Source of the DNA: Glandiceps talaboti
Lineage: Eukaryota > Hemichordata > Enteropneusta > Spengelidae
NCBI RefSeq assembly: GCF_964340395.1
Contig: NC_135563.1
Coordinates: 11,131,651 to 11,195,650 of the forward strand
Direction: 5' to 3'
DNA: 64,000 nt
In this document: positions 53,521-64,000 of the stretch, one piece after another
Layout: each line of letters starts with the position of its first letter
Position numbering within the stretch: the stretch's first letter is position 1
Notes under the pieces: model-generated
What the model saw: the letters and a program-made list of their open reading frames with translations, nothing else
Database searches by the model: none
Told to the model about the DNA's origin: nothing
Translations under genes and position numbers: made by a program

Positions 53521-53572
53521 GTTTAAACCATAAACCCTCCACCCTCCACTGGTTGGAGGGTCTATGTTTAAA
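53521..53572. repeat. Hairpin bounded by GTTTAAAC
   Basis: GTTTAAAC at both ends, inner arms ATAAACCCTCCA and TTGGAGGGTCTAT, loop of about 11 nt. A 52 bp inverted repeat whose terminal octamers are themselves palindromic. Confidence 0.85.
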
Positions 53573-56445
53573 CAGGACATTTTCACACCTGTTGATGTCC
53601 TTATTTGTCTCAGTTACAATATAGTATGAATTTTGAATGTTTTATGACTTTGCCACTATGTTTAGATCAGAGAGTTAACTATACTGTACTGGCACAACCT
53701 TGCCAAGCCAGATAGCCAAGTCAAGCTAGATAATATCTGTTTATTCTGAGCTAAATCTCTGTGGTAGTAACCATTACTATTGAGCTCTTATCACACATAT
53801 CAAAGTTACAATTTGCTGACCTCAATGTTTCTAAAACATTTTAAAGAAAAAAAGAGTTATTGAAAATATATTTTAGTATTGATTTTAGGGACACCGAATA
53901 GTTTTATAAATCGGGAATACATTGAATGTGAGTGGCGAGACTGCCAATCTCGTGTGTTTCATTTTTAAAATCGCATACTTTGCCATTGAAATAAAAGAGA
54001 AAACAAAGATGTGACATTTCAGTATTATGGAGAATGAGTAGGAAGATAGGGAGTCTTGTCAATTAGGATCACCATGGTGCTTTTGGGAATTTAATATGAT
54101 TCCATGCAATAGACTTGTAATCTCCATGGCAACTGTGGGACATGATGCAGGACATATATCCAGATGTTGATTTAATAGGAATTCATGTCACCTTGGAAAA
54201 TGAAAGGAAGGATAATGATATACTCTTTGTAATGTTTGTAAAAGATACAAAAATGGTGGTTTTGCTTGATTTTGATATTATTTCCGTTTTATTTTGAGTG
54301 ATTATGAGGAATGTATTCAAACCATGTATTCAGTCTCACTTCTGTACATTTATATTTATATCTAGGATGAGAAAGAAAAAAATAAGTAGAAGATTCTCTT
54401 GACCGTATATTGACAGACTCTCTTACAAAGGGGACAACAAAAATGTTTTCCTTTTGTTTTAGAGTCTGTTAATGACTTGTTCAAGGCAAGTGGGCTGATC
54501 AGCAATACACAAATGCTATGGTTTTTGAAAAGAAAATTTGAAGTAAAAACTATTGGTCTTCAAGAATGCATCTAGGGATTCCAAAATGGAGAATTGTTCA
54601 AGACAAGATTGACTCCATTAATATTGAAAATGTCAATGATTGATATGCAAGTTGCAGCACAATGGCATTAACATATTTTTACAAGTGATAGCTATCCATT
54701 CACTGTGACGAAATTTAGCCGATTTCAGAAACAACATGTAAAGGTCGTGGTTAAAAAATTGGTTCATTAAATGTAATAGAAAAGAAATAGTAAAGTGAAA
54801 CAATGAAACAGCAAAATATTCTAAAAGAAAGGGTTGTTCTCTGCAGTAGAAAAACGGATGTAAATTTATTCACATTATTCATGATATTGTATTTCTACAG
54901 TCTCTCATATTCCCATGGTATACTTCATATCAACCAATATGAAAATAGATCTATATGTAAGAGGAGTCAGTGAGTTCTTGTGTGTAATCAAAGCTAGACA
55001 TAATAGTTCATTCTGAACACAGAGGGTGTTGTTTGCCAAATAATCATCACAAGCAGGTATTTCATATATGTTATAATGAAATTTATATACTTGAAATATT
55101 ACACAACAGTTATCGGCTATATTGTAGCTGTCAACCTCTATGTCTGTAAGATGTTTAGGAAATAGGTGCATCCAGGTTGAACCTACTAGTACGAAGTTAT
55201 AATTTGCAATATTAGGATATCATACAGCCCTGCATTCTAACATCTGGCAATACGTAATGCAGATCAGGTTTGGTCATAAAATTAGAATCTGATACAGGCT
55301 TGTAATGAGATTCACTAGTTATAAGATGGATCTGTGCTTGGAAGGTTGTCGAACAAAAGCCGAGGGTGACAGACAGTACCTCTGTTTCGCAGCTCCTGTC
55401 TCAGGCAAGCCCTTCACAGTGCCTTTGGCGCTATGCAACCTGTGGTAGAATTGTCTGAGGGTCTAGTATAGGAACTTGACTGCCTTCGTAATGTGGCCAT
55501 TTATTATGTGAATAGGCCATTCCAGATTGCAAACAGGAAATTGAAAATACAGCGCCCTTGCTGAAATTGGGGGTATCATCACCTATGGTTTCTTAAGAGC
55601 TTTGTCGCTTGGTTTTCTGGAAAGCAGCAGTGCTCTATGATTAACTGAGTAACCTATAGCATGTATACCCCCAAGGTACACACAGACAGGAAGTAGAGCG
55701 CCACCATGGCAAATCTTGGAAAGGCCTATTATATGCAAATTATGTGCAACTGCTCAAACTGCACCTTCCTGAGGAGAACATTGCATGACTGCTTAACATC
55801 ATGTTTATACAAAATGTACTTCAAATTTGATTTATCAATTCATTTTATAAGGTTAAGAAAATCATATATTTTTCCATACCTTTGCGTCCTACAACTACTA
55901 CATTTAGTAGCCTATGATTATTGTTGCATAGCTCTTAAGATTGTAGTTTGGGGCCAAAAACTTTCACTAGTCTAAGATTAATATGTTTGGTGAAATAGAC
56001 ACTAAGACAGACATGTAGGCGCACTTGAGTAAGTCACCCATTAATCTCTTTCACTTTCAGCTGCCGAGTTTTGCTTCGTTTTCAACAAGGCTCCAACAAA
56101 TGATGCTATTTAATTCCCAAATCTTGTACATGAAGACTTACATGTATGTCATCTGTTGACAGGTGATTTCAGTGCATTGTACCTGCCCAAAGCAATTGTA
56201 ATCTGTTGATGACAGTGACAATGCCCCAGGCTTCTCATTATTACAAATAGTTGTGTTGTAGGGACTGTCTCCAATCTCAACAGTTATCTAAGTCTTTCAT
56301 ATTTTATTTGATTGTTGAATTTGTCAGGTGATCCAATTTTCCCTTGAAAGAAACTCAAAATATAATCAGTTTGTGATAAGTGATAGTAACCTAGCAACAG
56401 AAACCTTGTAACTGAGATATAAGACCGGAATGTGAAACAGAGAGA
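53573..56445. other. REEP intron 1 stretch with a GC-richer patch
   Basis: Mostly unique AT-rich sequence. About 55330-55700 is richer in GC and CpG (GCCGAGGGTGACAGACAG, TTGGCGCTATG, GCGCCACCATGG) but shows no splice-bounded coding frame I recognise. It could be a conserved non-coding element or an old repeat. Confidence 0.4.
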
Positions 56446-56460
56446 GGGGGGGGGGGGGGG
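56446..56460 (+). repeat. G15 homopolymer
   Basis: Fifteen consecutive G following a GAGAGA stretch; potential G-quadruplex. Confidence 0.95.
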
Positions 56461-57540
56461 TTTGTAGAATAGATATACAATCTGTCAGAATTGGATTTTG
56501 TAGGTACCCCAAATTATAAAAGACTAACTTATCGGCAACCATTGAATTTCTTTACATGTACATTATTTACTAATCAGCATTCTCCCAGGGACTGATGGCA
56601 AGCCTGAAAAGTCCATTTGCATAATGGTTTACATATCATTAGCATAATTTTGCATATATCATGCATATTTCCAGCGTTCAAACACATATGCTTGCACATA
56701 CATTAAAATGGGATGAGCCATGATTCCCCTTCTTTATTATTGTGTGTAGTTGTAAATATTATGAACTAGGAAATTTTTGCTCAAGACTTATTTTTTGTTT
56801 ATTTTGCTGGAAAAGGAAACCACAAAAAATAGATAGTGACTAAAAAGTAAAATGGCTTCTTGTACATGAATACAATGTACCAGTCTGGTAATTAGTAAAA
56901 AATAATCTTTGAGATTTAGCTGAAGACTGTAAAATCGCAAAATTTTCTAGTAATGAAATTATGTTAGGTGTATAGTATGTATATATTGGTGACACTCTAA
57001 AAGTCATTTTTTTCTACGCATATTCAGAACCCAATCCCCATTTTTCATAAATCCATGGGCATAGTATCTTCACAGATAGCTTACTGACCTCGAGAGAGAT
57101 ATAAAAGTTAAGACTTCTGTCAACATTTATTTTTTTCAAATGTCAATAATATGACTAATACATGTAAAATGGCCTAGGGAACCTGGTATGTATTATCATG
57201 TTATTAATAGACAATATTATGTGTGGTATTATTAACATGAACAATGTGATATTAACTGTAATGATATAACATTTTGTAATGTTGGGATTAGTGCCAAATC
57301 ATTTTGTTATAGTATTTACATCAAAGTGTTACCTAGCTTAAATTACAAAAAAAAAGTGTTACCTAATTCTGATGGTAATTGGTATATTTTGGACAAGTCA
57401 AGCTGCCCAGCATGGTGCATGTATGTCCCATCTTTCTGCATATACGTATATGTATGTGTTATATGTCATACTACATAACACAGCAGAAATATTGAACGGT
57501 TGCCTAAAGACTGTGCATAACATACACATTTTATGCCTCT

Positions 57541-57552
57541 CCCCCCCCCCCC
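57541..57552 (+). repeat. C12 homopolymer
   Basis: Twelve consecutive C (G12 on the minus strand). Confidence 0.95.
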
Positions 57553-58961
57553 TAATAATTTAGACAGATAAGAAAAAGGCTTCCCACAGCCCACTCATTA
57601 CAAATATAAACAACACCATCCAACCCAAACTGATACACAGAGACACACATACAATGTCCTTGGAACAAAGAAGCTATTTAATGTCATCACATTGCATGTG
57701 TAGATTGTGACACATACAAATTGATGATAGCTAGAATTTGAGTCTGCTTGTATGGTTCCCCATGGTGACATGTGTACACACATACAGTGTATGCTTGTCT
57801 TCTCTATAGTGGTCTGAGCTTGTAGGCAGGAGTGTGGTACTGTTTGTGTTTGTAATGAGTGGTCTGTGGGAAGCCTGCTTCCTGTCTGTCTAAATTGTTC
57901 TTTGGGAACATAAAATGTGTATATATTTAGTATTGTCACAGTGAAAATGATGAAAAGAAACAGATGCATTGTAAACAAATCACTAATGTAGAATTTGATA
58001 AACAGTTGAATTGCAGAAATAAATTATTTATTTGTTTAATCCAAAAGAGGGAACTGTTTTGATGAATCTCATCTTAGACATTGACTAATGATGTGATTAA
58101 TGACTACATGATATAGTATTTGTGACTGTATTGTACAGTGATGTTCTTTGGTATTTTTTACATTAAGTGTAAACCATCAAATAGAACATTATTGTTACCC
58201 TGTAGGCAATGTTGTCAATGGTTTCACTGTCTCCTTATTCCATCTCAACCCAAGCCTTCATTACACTGAAAGGGATCATATAGATATTTCATAGGCTTCA
58301 TGTAGACGTGCTGTCGGCATTTTATGAAATCATGTCTTTCCAGACTTTGACCACTACAGGGCTGTGTCACATATGTGTATGCAAACTTTTATGAAGAATT
58401 TGCAAAAGTGCATTTCATCAGTGTCTCTGGTCACTTCAATATATACAATCATGTAAGTGGTACATTTGTGAAGGATACAACAAGATTCCTTTTTCAACCC
58501 AATTATAATTGGAAAGGGGATGGGGTAGTGTTGTACACATTCATCATGGCATTGTCACTATGCTGCTTAGGCGTAAAAAAAAAAAAAAAAATGTGTGGTT
58601 CCAATTACATTCAATTTTAAAATAGGTGGGGTAGGTAGCTTTTTAATTCTATTTTTTTAATTTTTTTTTTTTCATATGTGAGTGTCTTGTTCAGATAGTT
58701 ATATTTTCTGTTTATTTCTATATGGTCTCTGTGTTATTGGTTTCGTATCAGATGTACAGCCATTACAGATTGAAAGAACAGTTTTATATTTTCTTTTTTT
58801 TCAGTTGATGTCTGTTTCGGCATCCATTATTTCACAATTTTCTTATTTTTTTCTTGAATATGTAAAAAAGTTTAGGGTCAGCGTGAAAAACTAGGTGGGA
58901 TCGGGTAATAGGAACCAAGCAACTTTTTTTATTTGGCCTAAGCGGTAATTTCTGTTATTAA
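57553..58961. other. REEP intron 1 stretch, nothing recognised
   Basis: Contains the longest minus-strand frame of this intron (126 codons, 57598-57978), hydrophobic at its start and Cys-rich but without recognisable domains or splice signals, plus A- and T-runs near 58580 and 58660. Confidence 0.45.
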
Positions 58962-58967
58962 GTGTGT

Positions 58968-59035
<68 letters not shown>
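58962..59035. repeat. (GT)n microsatellite
   Basis: GT run of about 74 bp with one TA interruption near 58971. Confidence 0.98.
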
Positions 59036-59038
<3 letters not shown>

Positions 59039-59802
59039 GTTTTAGAAGAATTCAATTGCAAAAGAATTTGTATATAAAAACATTTTTAAAGACAGTTGAA
59101 ATACAAAAAACAGTTGAAATAATATAGCCTGCAGTGGCTGTTTATTGACCTCTGGAATAGTAACGGTATGTAAATCTTTATTATACAGTGCATGTAGTAT
59201 GACTTCATCAGTAGAAGCAATGTGTGTCATCCAAGGTCATCAAATCATGACTCTTATTAGAAATAGCTAAGAACTACACTGCACCATCTGTAGAATATTG
59301 ATTTCTCCAGTGTAGTGATTTATAGCTGTTAACCTAGCGAGCTAATCTTGCATTCTAAGATTCCACACTGATGTAGACTACTTTCATTCACCTGTCTTGA
59401 AAGCTGATGCCTTTCTAGTTCTACGGTTGTCTATTTTTATTCACCTCTACATTTCACTTGGATAAACTGAGGGAGCCTCGATGTCTGTTTTGTTACTGGT
59501 TAATCCTCTTCCTGTTTTTGGTATTGGACACACACAAAAGTACAATTTGGGGGAAAAAGGCTTTTAAAAACTTAATGTTATCTGTGTTACTTGTTTAGTT
59601 GTTAAAAAGGGGAAAATATTAAAGAAGCAAACTTAAAACAGAATCCTTTGCAAGAAAAGAACTTGGTGTTTGTTTTGTTGCTAATTGCAGTGCCTAGGAG
59701 TTTGTTACATGATGAGCATAGATGTTGTGAACTTGCATCATGAGAAAAGAATAGAATATTTCATACAAAAATAATCTGAAAATTACGATGACTAGTCAGC
59801 GT
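59036..59802. other. REEP intron 1 stretch, nothing recognised
   Basis: Unique AT-rich sequence with no supported feature. Confidence 0.5.
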
Positions 59803-59803
59803 C

Positions 59804-59854
<51 letters not shown>

Positions 59855-59951
59855 GGTGGTGGTGGTGATGGTGGTGGTGGTGGTGGTGGTGATGGTGGTG
59901 GTGGTGGTGGTGGTGATGGTGGTGATGATGATAATGGTGGTGGTGGTGGTC
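59803..59951. repeat. (GAT/GGT)n trinucleotide repeat
   Basis: About 150 bp: a GAT block followed by GGT units with scattered GAT. The minus strand reads as a long poly-His frame that has no splice or start support. Confidence 0.97.
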
Positions 59952-60300
59952 ATGGTAATGATTATGAGATAAATTGGTGAAATCCACGATTACTATTTGT
60001 AAATATAGACGAAGTAATGCAGTTCATTCTTGCAATCATTTTCTGCATTCACAAAGCCTTAAAAGGGAATGTTGCTTAAGTTTGCATTGTCGTCAAGAGG
60101 CTGAATACGTGAGTACGTTACCATGACAATATACATCAGTCTACAGATCTGCCCTTTCTTTGCTCAATACTAAAAATTTCCAATCAAACAAAATTCTTGT
60201 GTTGCAAATCCTGAATTTTTCAAACTAAATGCAGTATACACATGACTAACATTAATTCTGCACAACAGGCTCTTCCATACTCTGGACTCTCTGATCAACA

Positions 60301-60305
<5 letters not shown>

Positions 60306-60331
<26 letters not shown>
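60306..60331 (+). repeat. A26 homopolymer
   Basis: Twenty-six A. No retrocopy or SINE body was recognised directly upstream. Confidence 0.95.
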
Positions 60332-60333
<2 letters not shown>

Positions 60334-61160
60334 TTTGATTGAAACCATCTACATGTACATGTATCATTCTGAATGAGAGATAACTCCGTAGCTTTCATAT
60401 TGGAATTTTTAAAAATTGCATTCTTAGTGGTTTCAATTTAATTCTGATGTACAAGTATGGTTAATCCCCAAATATTGAATATGAACATGCTAGATTATAC
60501 GTATTCTCGAGTGGAATTTGACCAAAATTATATAATTCTGAATTCACTATGTCAAATAATCTGTAACCCAGCTTGGATTCCAATCAATGCTGAAATGGAA
60601 AAAGTGTTCTGAATATGACCTGAATTTATCAGGGGGTATAAGATCAATTCTTGATGCGAGAAAAGAAGAAGTGTAGTCCATCATCTATCAAAACTGTTCA
60701 CCACATCTGCTGTGTTCATAAATATTCAACATTTACCATGCATTGATGTTTTTTGAAAGTTCATAGGTTCCTGCATATTGAGACAGCTATCTCCAATTTC
60801 AAGGTGTGATGTCACAATGTATGAAAAATAACAATTAAAATAACCCAAATGGATAAAAAGAATGAATCGCTCAAATTGTTGTGCTTAATAAAATTTCATG
60901 ACATACTTATCACTGCAGGATTTTAATTGATGTCAGAAATGGTATAGTTATAAATGATGCATATGTTACATTCAGAGACCTTTTGAAGTGTTAACCTTCT
61001 TAGTACCCCTCTGAGAAGGAAAATGAGCAGGCATGGAAACATCCCCATATGGACTACAGTTATTGCCCTGAAAGTGTTCACTAGTTTCTAGCTGTGTTCA
61101 GAAATTATAACGTAACTTAGAAAGATAATACTGTTGAAACATGTGATGAATGCATTGAGG
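60332..61160. other. REEP intron 1 stretch, nothing recognised
   Basis: Unique AT-rich sequence with no supported feature. Confidence 0.5.
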
Positions 61161-61262
61161 GCTTCTGTGTGTGTGTGTGTGTGTCTGTCTGTCTGTTTGG
61201 CTGTCTGTCTGCCTGTCCGTCCATATTTGTCTGTGTGTCTCAGTCTGTCGCTGTCTGTGTCT
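61161..61262. repeat. Compound (GT)n/(GTCT)n microsatellite
   Basis: GT run grading into GTCT tetramers with G/C variants; imperfect after 61200. Confidence 0.9.
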
Positions 61263-61771
61263 CTTCCTTATAGCCCCTCCCATGTATATAAGTCTGTGTT
61301 GTATTACATGTAAGTTGGCACTCAATTACATTGTACCATGCTAGGTTTGCACAGGGTGGTTGTTTTTCAGTTTTAATATTATGTAAACTGTATACCCAGT
61401 AAACCAATTGGTAAAACAGTGGTGTAAAACAGTGGTGCAGAATGTCAGTAGGAAAAGTGAAATCTGTATTTATATTGGAATGTACATGTAGGTTCCTTAG
61501 CAACTCTGAATGACAAGACAGTCCTGACTGAGGTGAACATGTGTCATTTGATAACCATGGAAACTGTTGACACAAAGGAAAATCAAAAATGCAATTACAA
61601 AGCTTTGACCTTTCTTACACACGTAGATGGTACTGAATCGGAAACAGTTTATCAGTATTTCAAACGTTCTGTCACTTTCAATAAATGTGTCTATTAAGCA
61701 ATTTGTAGAATGTCAGTTTTGTTAATTCTAGCAATCTACCATTGTCATAAACCATGTCTTTGTTATTAGTA

Positions 61772-62053
61772 TATATAATTAGATATTATTCCCCGATATT
61801 TTTCTTCTTTCAGCCAAGGAAAGTACGAGTGACGTAAGGGGCCTTTGTCACTACGAGTCGCTTGACGAGTAGTGATAACCCTTAGGTGACAGGTCACGAG
61901 TATTTTCCAGCTGAATGAAGCAAAATATTGGAAATTAAAACATGATTATACCAGCATCACTAATTTCAAAGAAAAATCTTGGAAAGTAATGGCAATTTTG
62001 AACATTTTGACTCATATTTTCAACACAGCAGAACCAGTGATGTAGACACGCGC
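61772..62053 (-). repeat. Dispersed element X, copy 2 (inverted)
   Basis: Reverse-complement match to 431-690. It contains an internal foldback near 61820-61905 (GTACGAGTGACGTAAGGGGC and the inverse CCTTAGGTGACAGGTCACGA). It ends 112 bp upstream of the REEP exon 2 acceptor, with the expanded triplet run between. Confidence 0.7.

Positions 62054-62089
<36 letters not shown>
62054..62089. repeat. (GTT)12 microsatellite at the end of element X
   Basis: Twelve GTT units (AAC on the element strand), followed by GTGACG. Copy 1 has only two AAC units between the same flanks (GTCAC ... GC), so the run expanded in place. Confidence 0.95.
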
Positions 62090-62201
62090 GACGTAGAATG
62101 ACCAGAGTATACATTGCATATTTTTTGTTCAACTTGGCTTGTACATGGTATAATACACATTATTCCAATCTTACAGGTTTTTCATGTCATTTCTTTTTCA
62201 G

Positions 62202-62274
62202 TTTAGTGTTTGGAACCCTGTACCCTGCGTATGCCTCATATAAAGCTGTTAAAACAAGAAATGTAAAAGAATAT
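62202..62274 (+). CDS. REEP: REEP1-4-family protein, coding exon 2
   Basis: 73 nt exon between a good acceptor (ttctttttcag) and a perfect gtaagt donor at 62275-62280. It completes the Ile codon from exon 1 and continues [24 protein letters not shown]. This is the REEP1-4 signature: first hydrophobic segment, then LYPAY, SYKAVK and N(V/I)KEY. Joined residues 1-35 align with human REEP1-3 without gaps and most closely resemble REEP2/REEP3 (KAVKTxNVKEY). The exon ends at Tyr35 in phase 0, the boundary I recall for human REEP1 (73 nt, codon 36 starting exon 3). The next exon should start VKWMMYW or similar; I do not see it before 64000, so the hydrophobic hairpin and C-terminal part lie outside. 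Confidence 0.96.
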
Positions 62275-62891
62275 GTAAGTACATGTACATTTATTAATTT
62301 TTATATATGATAATGTATGAAATTAACATTTTTAATCAATCACAGATTGGGTTTCTTGCTTTTTTTTCATCACACATATATCTTTCTATGCAAAATATTG
62401 TTATTCTTGTCATTTAATCAGTTTATTTTTTACCCCAAATAAATGTAACAGTGGGTAAATGGGGAGTCAGGAAATAGCGTACAGCTAGTCTGGACCTGCC
62501 CCCTCACATATTTATATACAGAAATTCACAGCAAGGTACTCAATATGACTCAAAATATATAATGTATTATGTACACATGGTTAAAATTACAAATATACAG
62601 TTTATCAGTTATACTGCGCCAGTAGATGTTGCTTGAAGATTGTTCGAAACGATATAAAGAATTAAAACGTTTTATGTTGACAGGGATGTCATTCTAAATT
62701 TTTGCACCTGAAAAAGAAATAGAAAACTGACCTCGGCATTGTAAGGCATTATTATCAGATTCTAAGTAGTCATGTATTTAAGTAATTGTAAACTAGCCCT
62801 CATCCTGTCTGTATTGAATAATAATATATAAACCAGATGTACACTGAATGCCTTCCTCAACTGAGGACAAACTTTTAAAGTGTCGTACCAA

Positions 62892-63310
62892 CGTATTTGT
62901 GTAGCTATACACATAATATGGTAAAATAAATCCAGTCCAATTTAGTTTTGGGTGTGTACCCCAAAGTCAGTTCCCCAACACGGGATCATGAGTTCAACCT
63001 GTTCCTGTACTACATTTTGTACTTGTAGATAAAATCAACCTCTAATTACATTTGTATGACATACACTGTCTAATTATTGGCATTCTAAGTCTTCAGCAGT
63101 GTACCCTCTAATGATAGCAAATTTTGTTGTTGTGAGTCAAAATGAGAAAAAACTGGCATTTCTTGTGAGTCACCACCTACATGTAGTAAGAGATAGGGAA
63201 ACACCAAATTTTGGTGCGTCACTAGAAATTATGTGCGTCAGTGGTGCATCAAATTGGCTTAGAGGGCACACTGGTCTTCAGTGAAAAAAATTATTGGTTG
63301 TCTGACAAGA
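62892..63310 (+). repeat. Dispersed element Y, copy 2 (interrupted)
   Basis: Similar to 6928-7157 in the same orientation. Similarity stops at the 177 bp hAT-like insertion and resumes right after it (TTATTGGTTGTC against TTATTGATTGTC in copy 1). Confidence 0.7.
63097..63273 (+). mobile_element. Non-autonomous hAT-like transposon (177 bp) with 8-bp TSD
   Basis: The left end reads CAGTGTACCCTCTAA and the right end is the inverse of CAGTGTGCCCTCTAA, one mismatch in 15. It is flanked by a perfect 8 bp direct repeat, GTCTTCAG, at 63089-63096 and 63274-63281. CAGTG-type ends with an 8 bp target duplication are diagnostic of the hAT superfamily. It has no transposase, so an autonomous partner elsewhere must have moved it. 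The 61-codon frame across it is not a gene. Confidence 0.92.
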
Positions 63311-64000
63311 AAAATGATATTCCAGTGAGGGACGATCACATTCACACAATGTTGCACAAGCGCAACTAATGTACATCGTTCAATTAGGTCAAAAACACCT
63401 TCTCTAAACGAACGTTCACAAGTGCGACATCAAACGTTTGTATATGAGGTAAACTATGATGGAAATTTTAGTGGTCACACCACTACAATGGATGTAATGT
63501 GAAAACATGATTGTAAACACTACAAGAAATCCAGCACCATATCTCACATTAAAGTAAACTTTTATCAACTTATCAACATCTCAGTAGCAAATTTAAAAGC
63601 TGTTATCATTGAAGGGATGAAAGTTTTCCATCGAAATTTGGTAAGAAGCGCGAGATTGAAGTTCAGCAATTGCATTGACGCCAGACCCCCCTCCTCCCTA
63701 AACTTATTGAGTCTGTGTGACATTGTGCGATCCTTCCTTATAGCTAGTGCAATTTTCAAAGAAGGAATATTCTGAAAGTAGACAGGTTATGACAGAACTG
63801 TGGAGAATGACAACTTGTTGACAGCCAACCCAACTAATTCCTAAGTTACATACACCATAACCTACTGTGATAAATGTTATCTAGGTCATATATTAAATCT
63901 CTTTAAAATTTTGATTTTTTACAGTCAATCATCCTGTGTCCATGATTAGTAAAAAAATATGATATAAGAATTAGTGTACTAGCATTATTCAAAATTGATA

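Larger units (their letters stand above)
45568..62201 (+). other. REEP intron 1
   Basis: 16,634 bp between gtaagt at 45568-45573 and an acceptor with a pyrimidine-rich tract (ttctttttcag) ending at 62201. It is phase 2. It contains MITE copy C, microsatellites, G- and C-runs, hairpins and one copy of dispersed element X. No nested gene is supported; the open frames in it are 126 codons or fewer, with no recognisable homology. Enhancers may sit here but cannot be read from sequence alone. Confidence 0.9.
62275..64000 (+). other. REEP intron 2 (start; runs off the right edge)
   Basis: Begins with gtaagt. No exon with the expected WMMYW continuation is visible to the window end. It holds dispersed element Y copy 2 with the nested hAT-like element (62892-63310). 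62281-62891 and 63311-64000 show only AT-rich unique sequence. Confidence 0.85.

Noticed and set aside
57598-57978. 126-codon minus-strand ORF with a hydrophobic start
   Set aside because: No domain, no splice or promoter support, length compatible with chance; the C-terminal half is low-complexity Cys/Val/Trp.
59796-59987. Poly-His open frame on the minus strand
   Set aside because: Translation of the GAT/GGT trinucleotide run; no start context, splice sites or conserved flanks.

Overview
This is animal nuclear DNA: AT-rich, CpG-poor outside one patch, full of microsatellites, minisatellites and short foldback transposons, with coding sequence split into short exons with canonical gtaagt donors. 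Nothing bacterial, viral or organellar was seen. The gene content fits an invertebrate bilaterian (deuterostome or lophotrochozoan), but two genes' 5' ends do not settle the species.

The window centres on a head-to-head gene pair. On the minus strand, 44666-44827 is the first coding exon of a KDM3/JMJD1C-family histone H3K9 demethylase. On the plus strand, 45536-45567 and 62202-62274 are the first two coding exons of a REEP1-4-family ER-shaping protein. The two start codons are 708 bp apart, across a CpG-enriched segment with E-box/CRE, YY1-like and ETS-like sites that is probably a shared bidirectional promoter. KDM3 and REEP paralogues are also neighbours in human (JMJD1C-REEP3, KDM3A-REEP1, KDM3B-REEP2), so this looks like ancient microsynteny kept from before the vertebrate duplications.

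Layout: 1-44665 is read as KDM3 intron 1 (more than 44 kb; no further KDM3 exon found). 44666-45567 holds both first exons and the promoter. 45568-62201 is REEP intron 1 (16,634 bp). 62202-62274 is REEP exon 2. 62275-64000 is the start of REEP intron 2. The rest of both proteins lies outside the window.

The introns hold: three copies of a 355-357 bp palindromic MITE flanked by TA; a 177 bp hAT-like element with a perfect 8 bp target duplication, nested in an older repeat whose other copy at about 7 kb keeps the empty site; an inverted pair of another dispersed element in which one copy has expanded an internal triplet run; a LINE reverse-transcriptase remnant at about 11 kb; several minisatellites (27, 34, about 51, 52 and about 201 bp periods); and isolated hairpins. 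Nearly all other open frames are of a length expected by chance in AT-rich DNA, or are read through simple repeats. I found no convincing new gene system. The most interesting items are the KDM3-REEP divergent pair and the well-dated transposon insertions.
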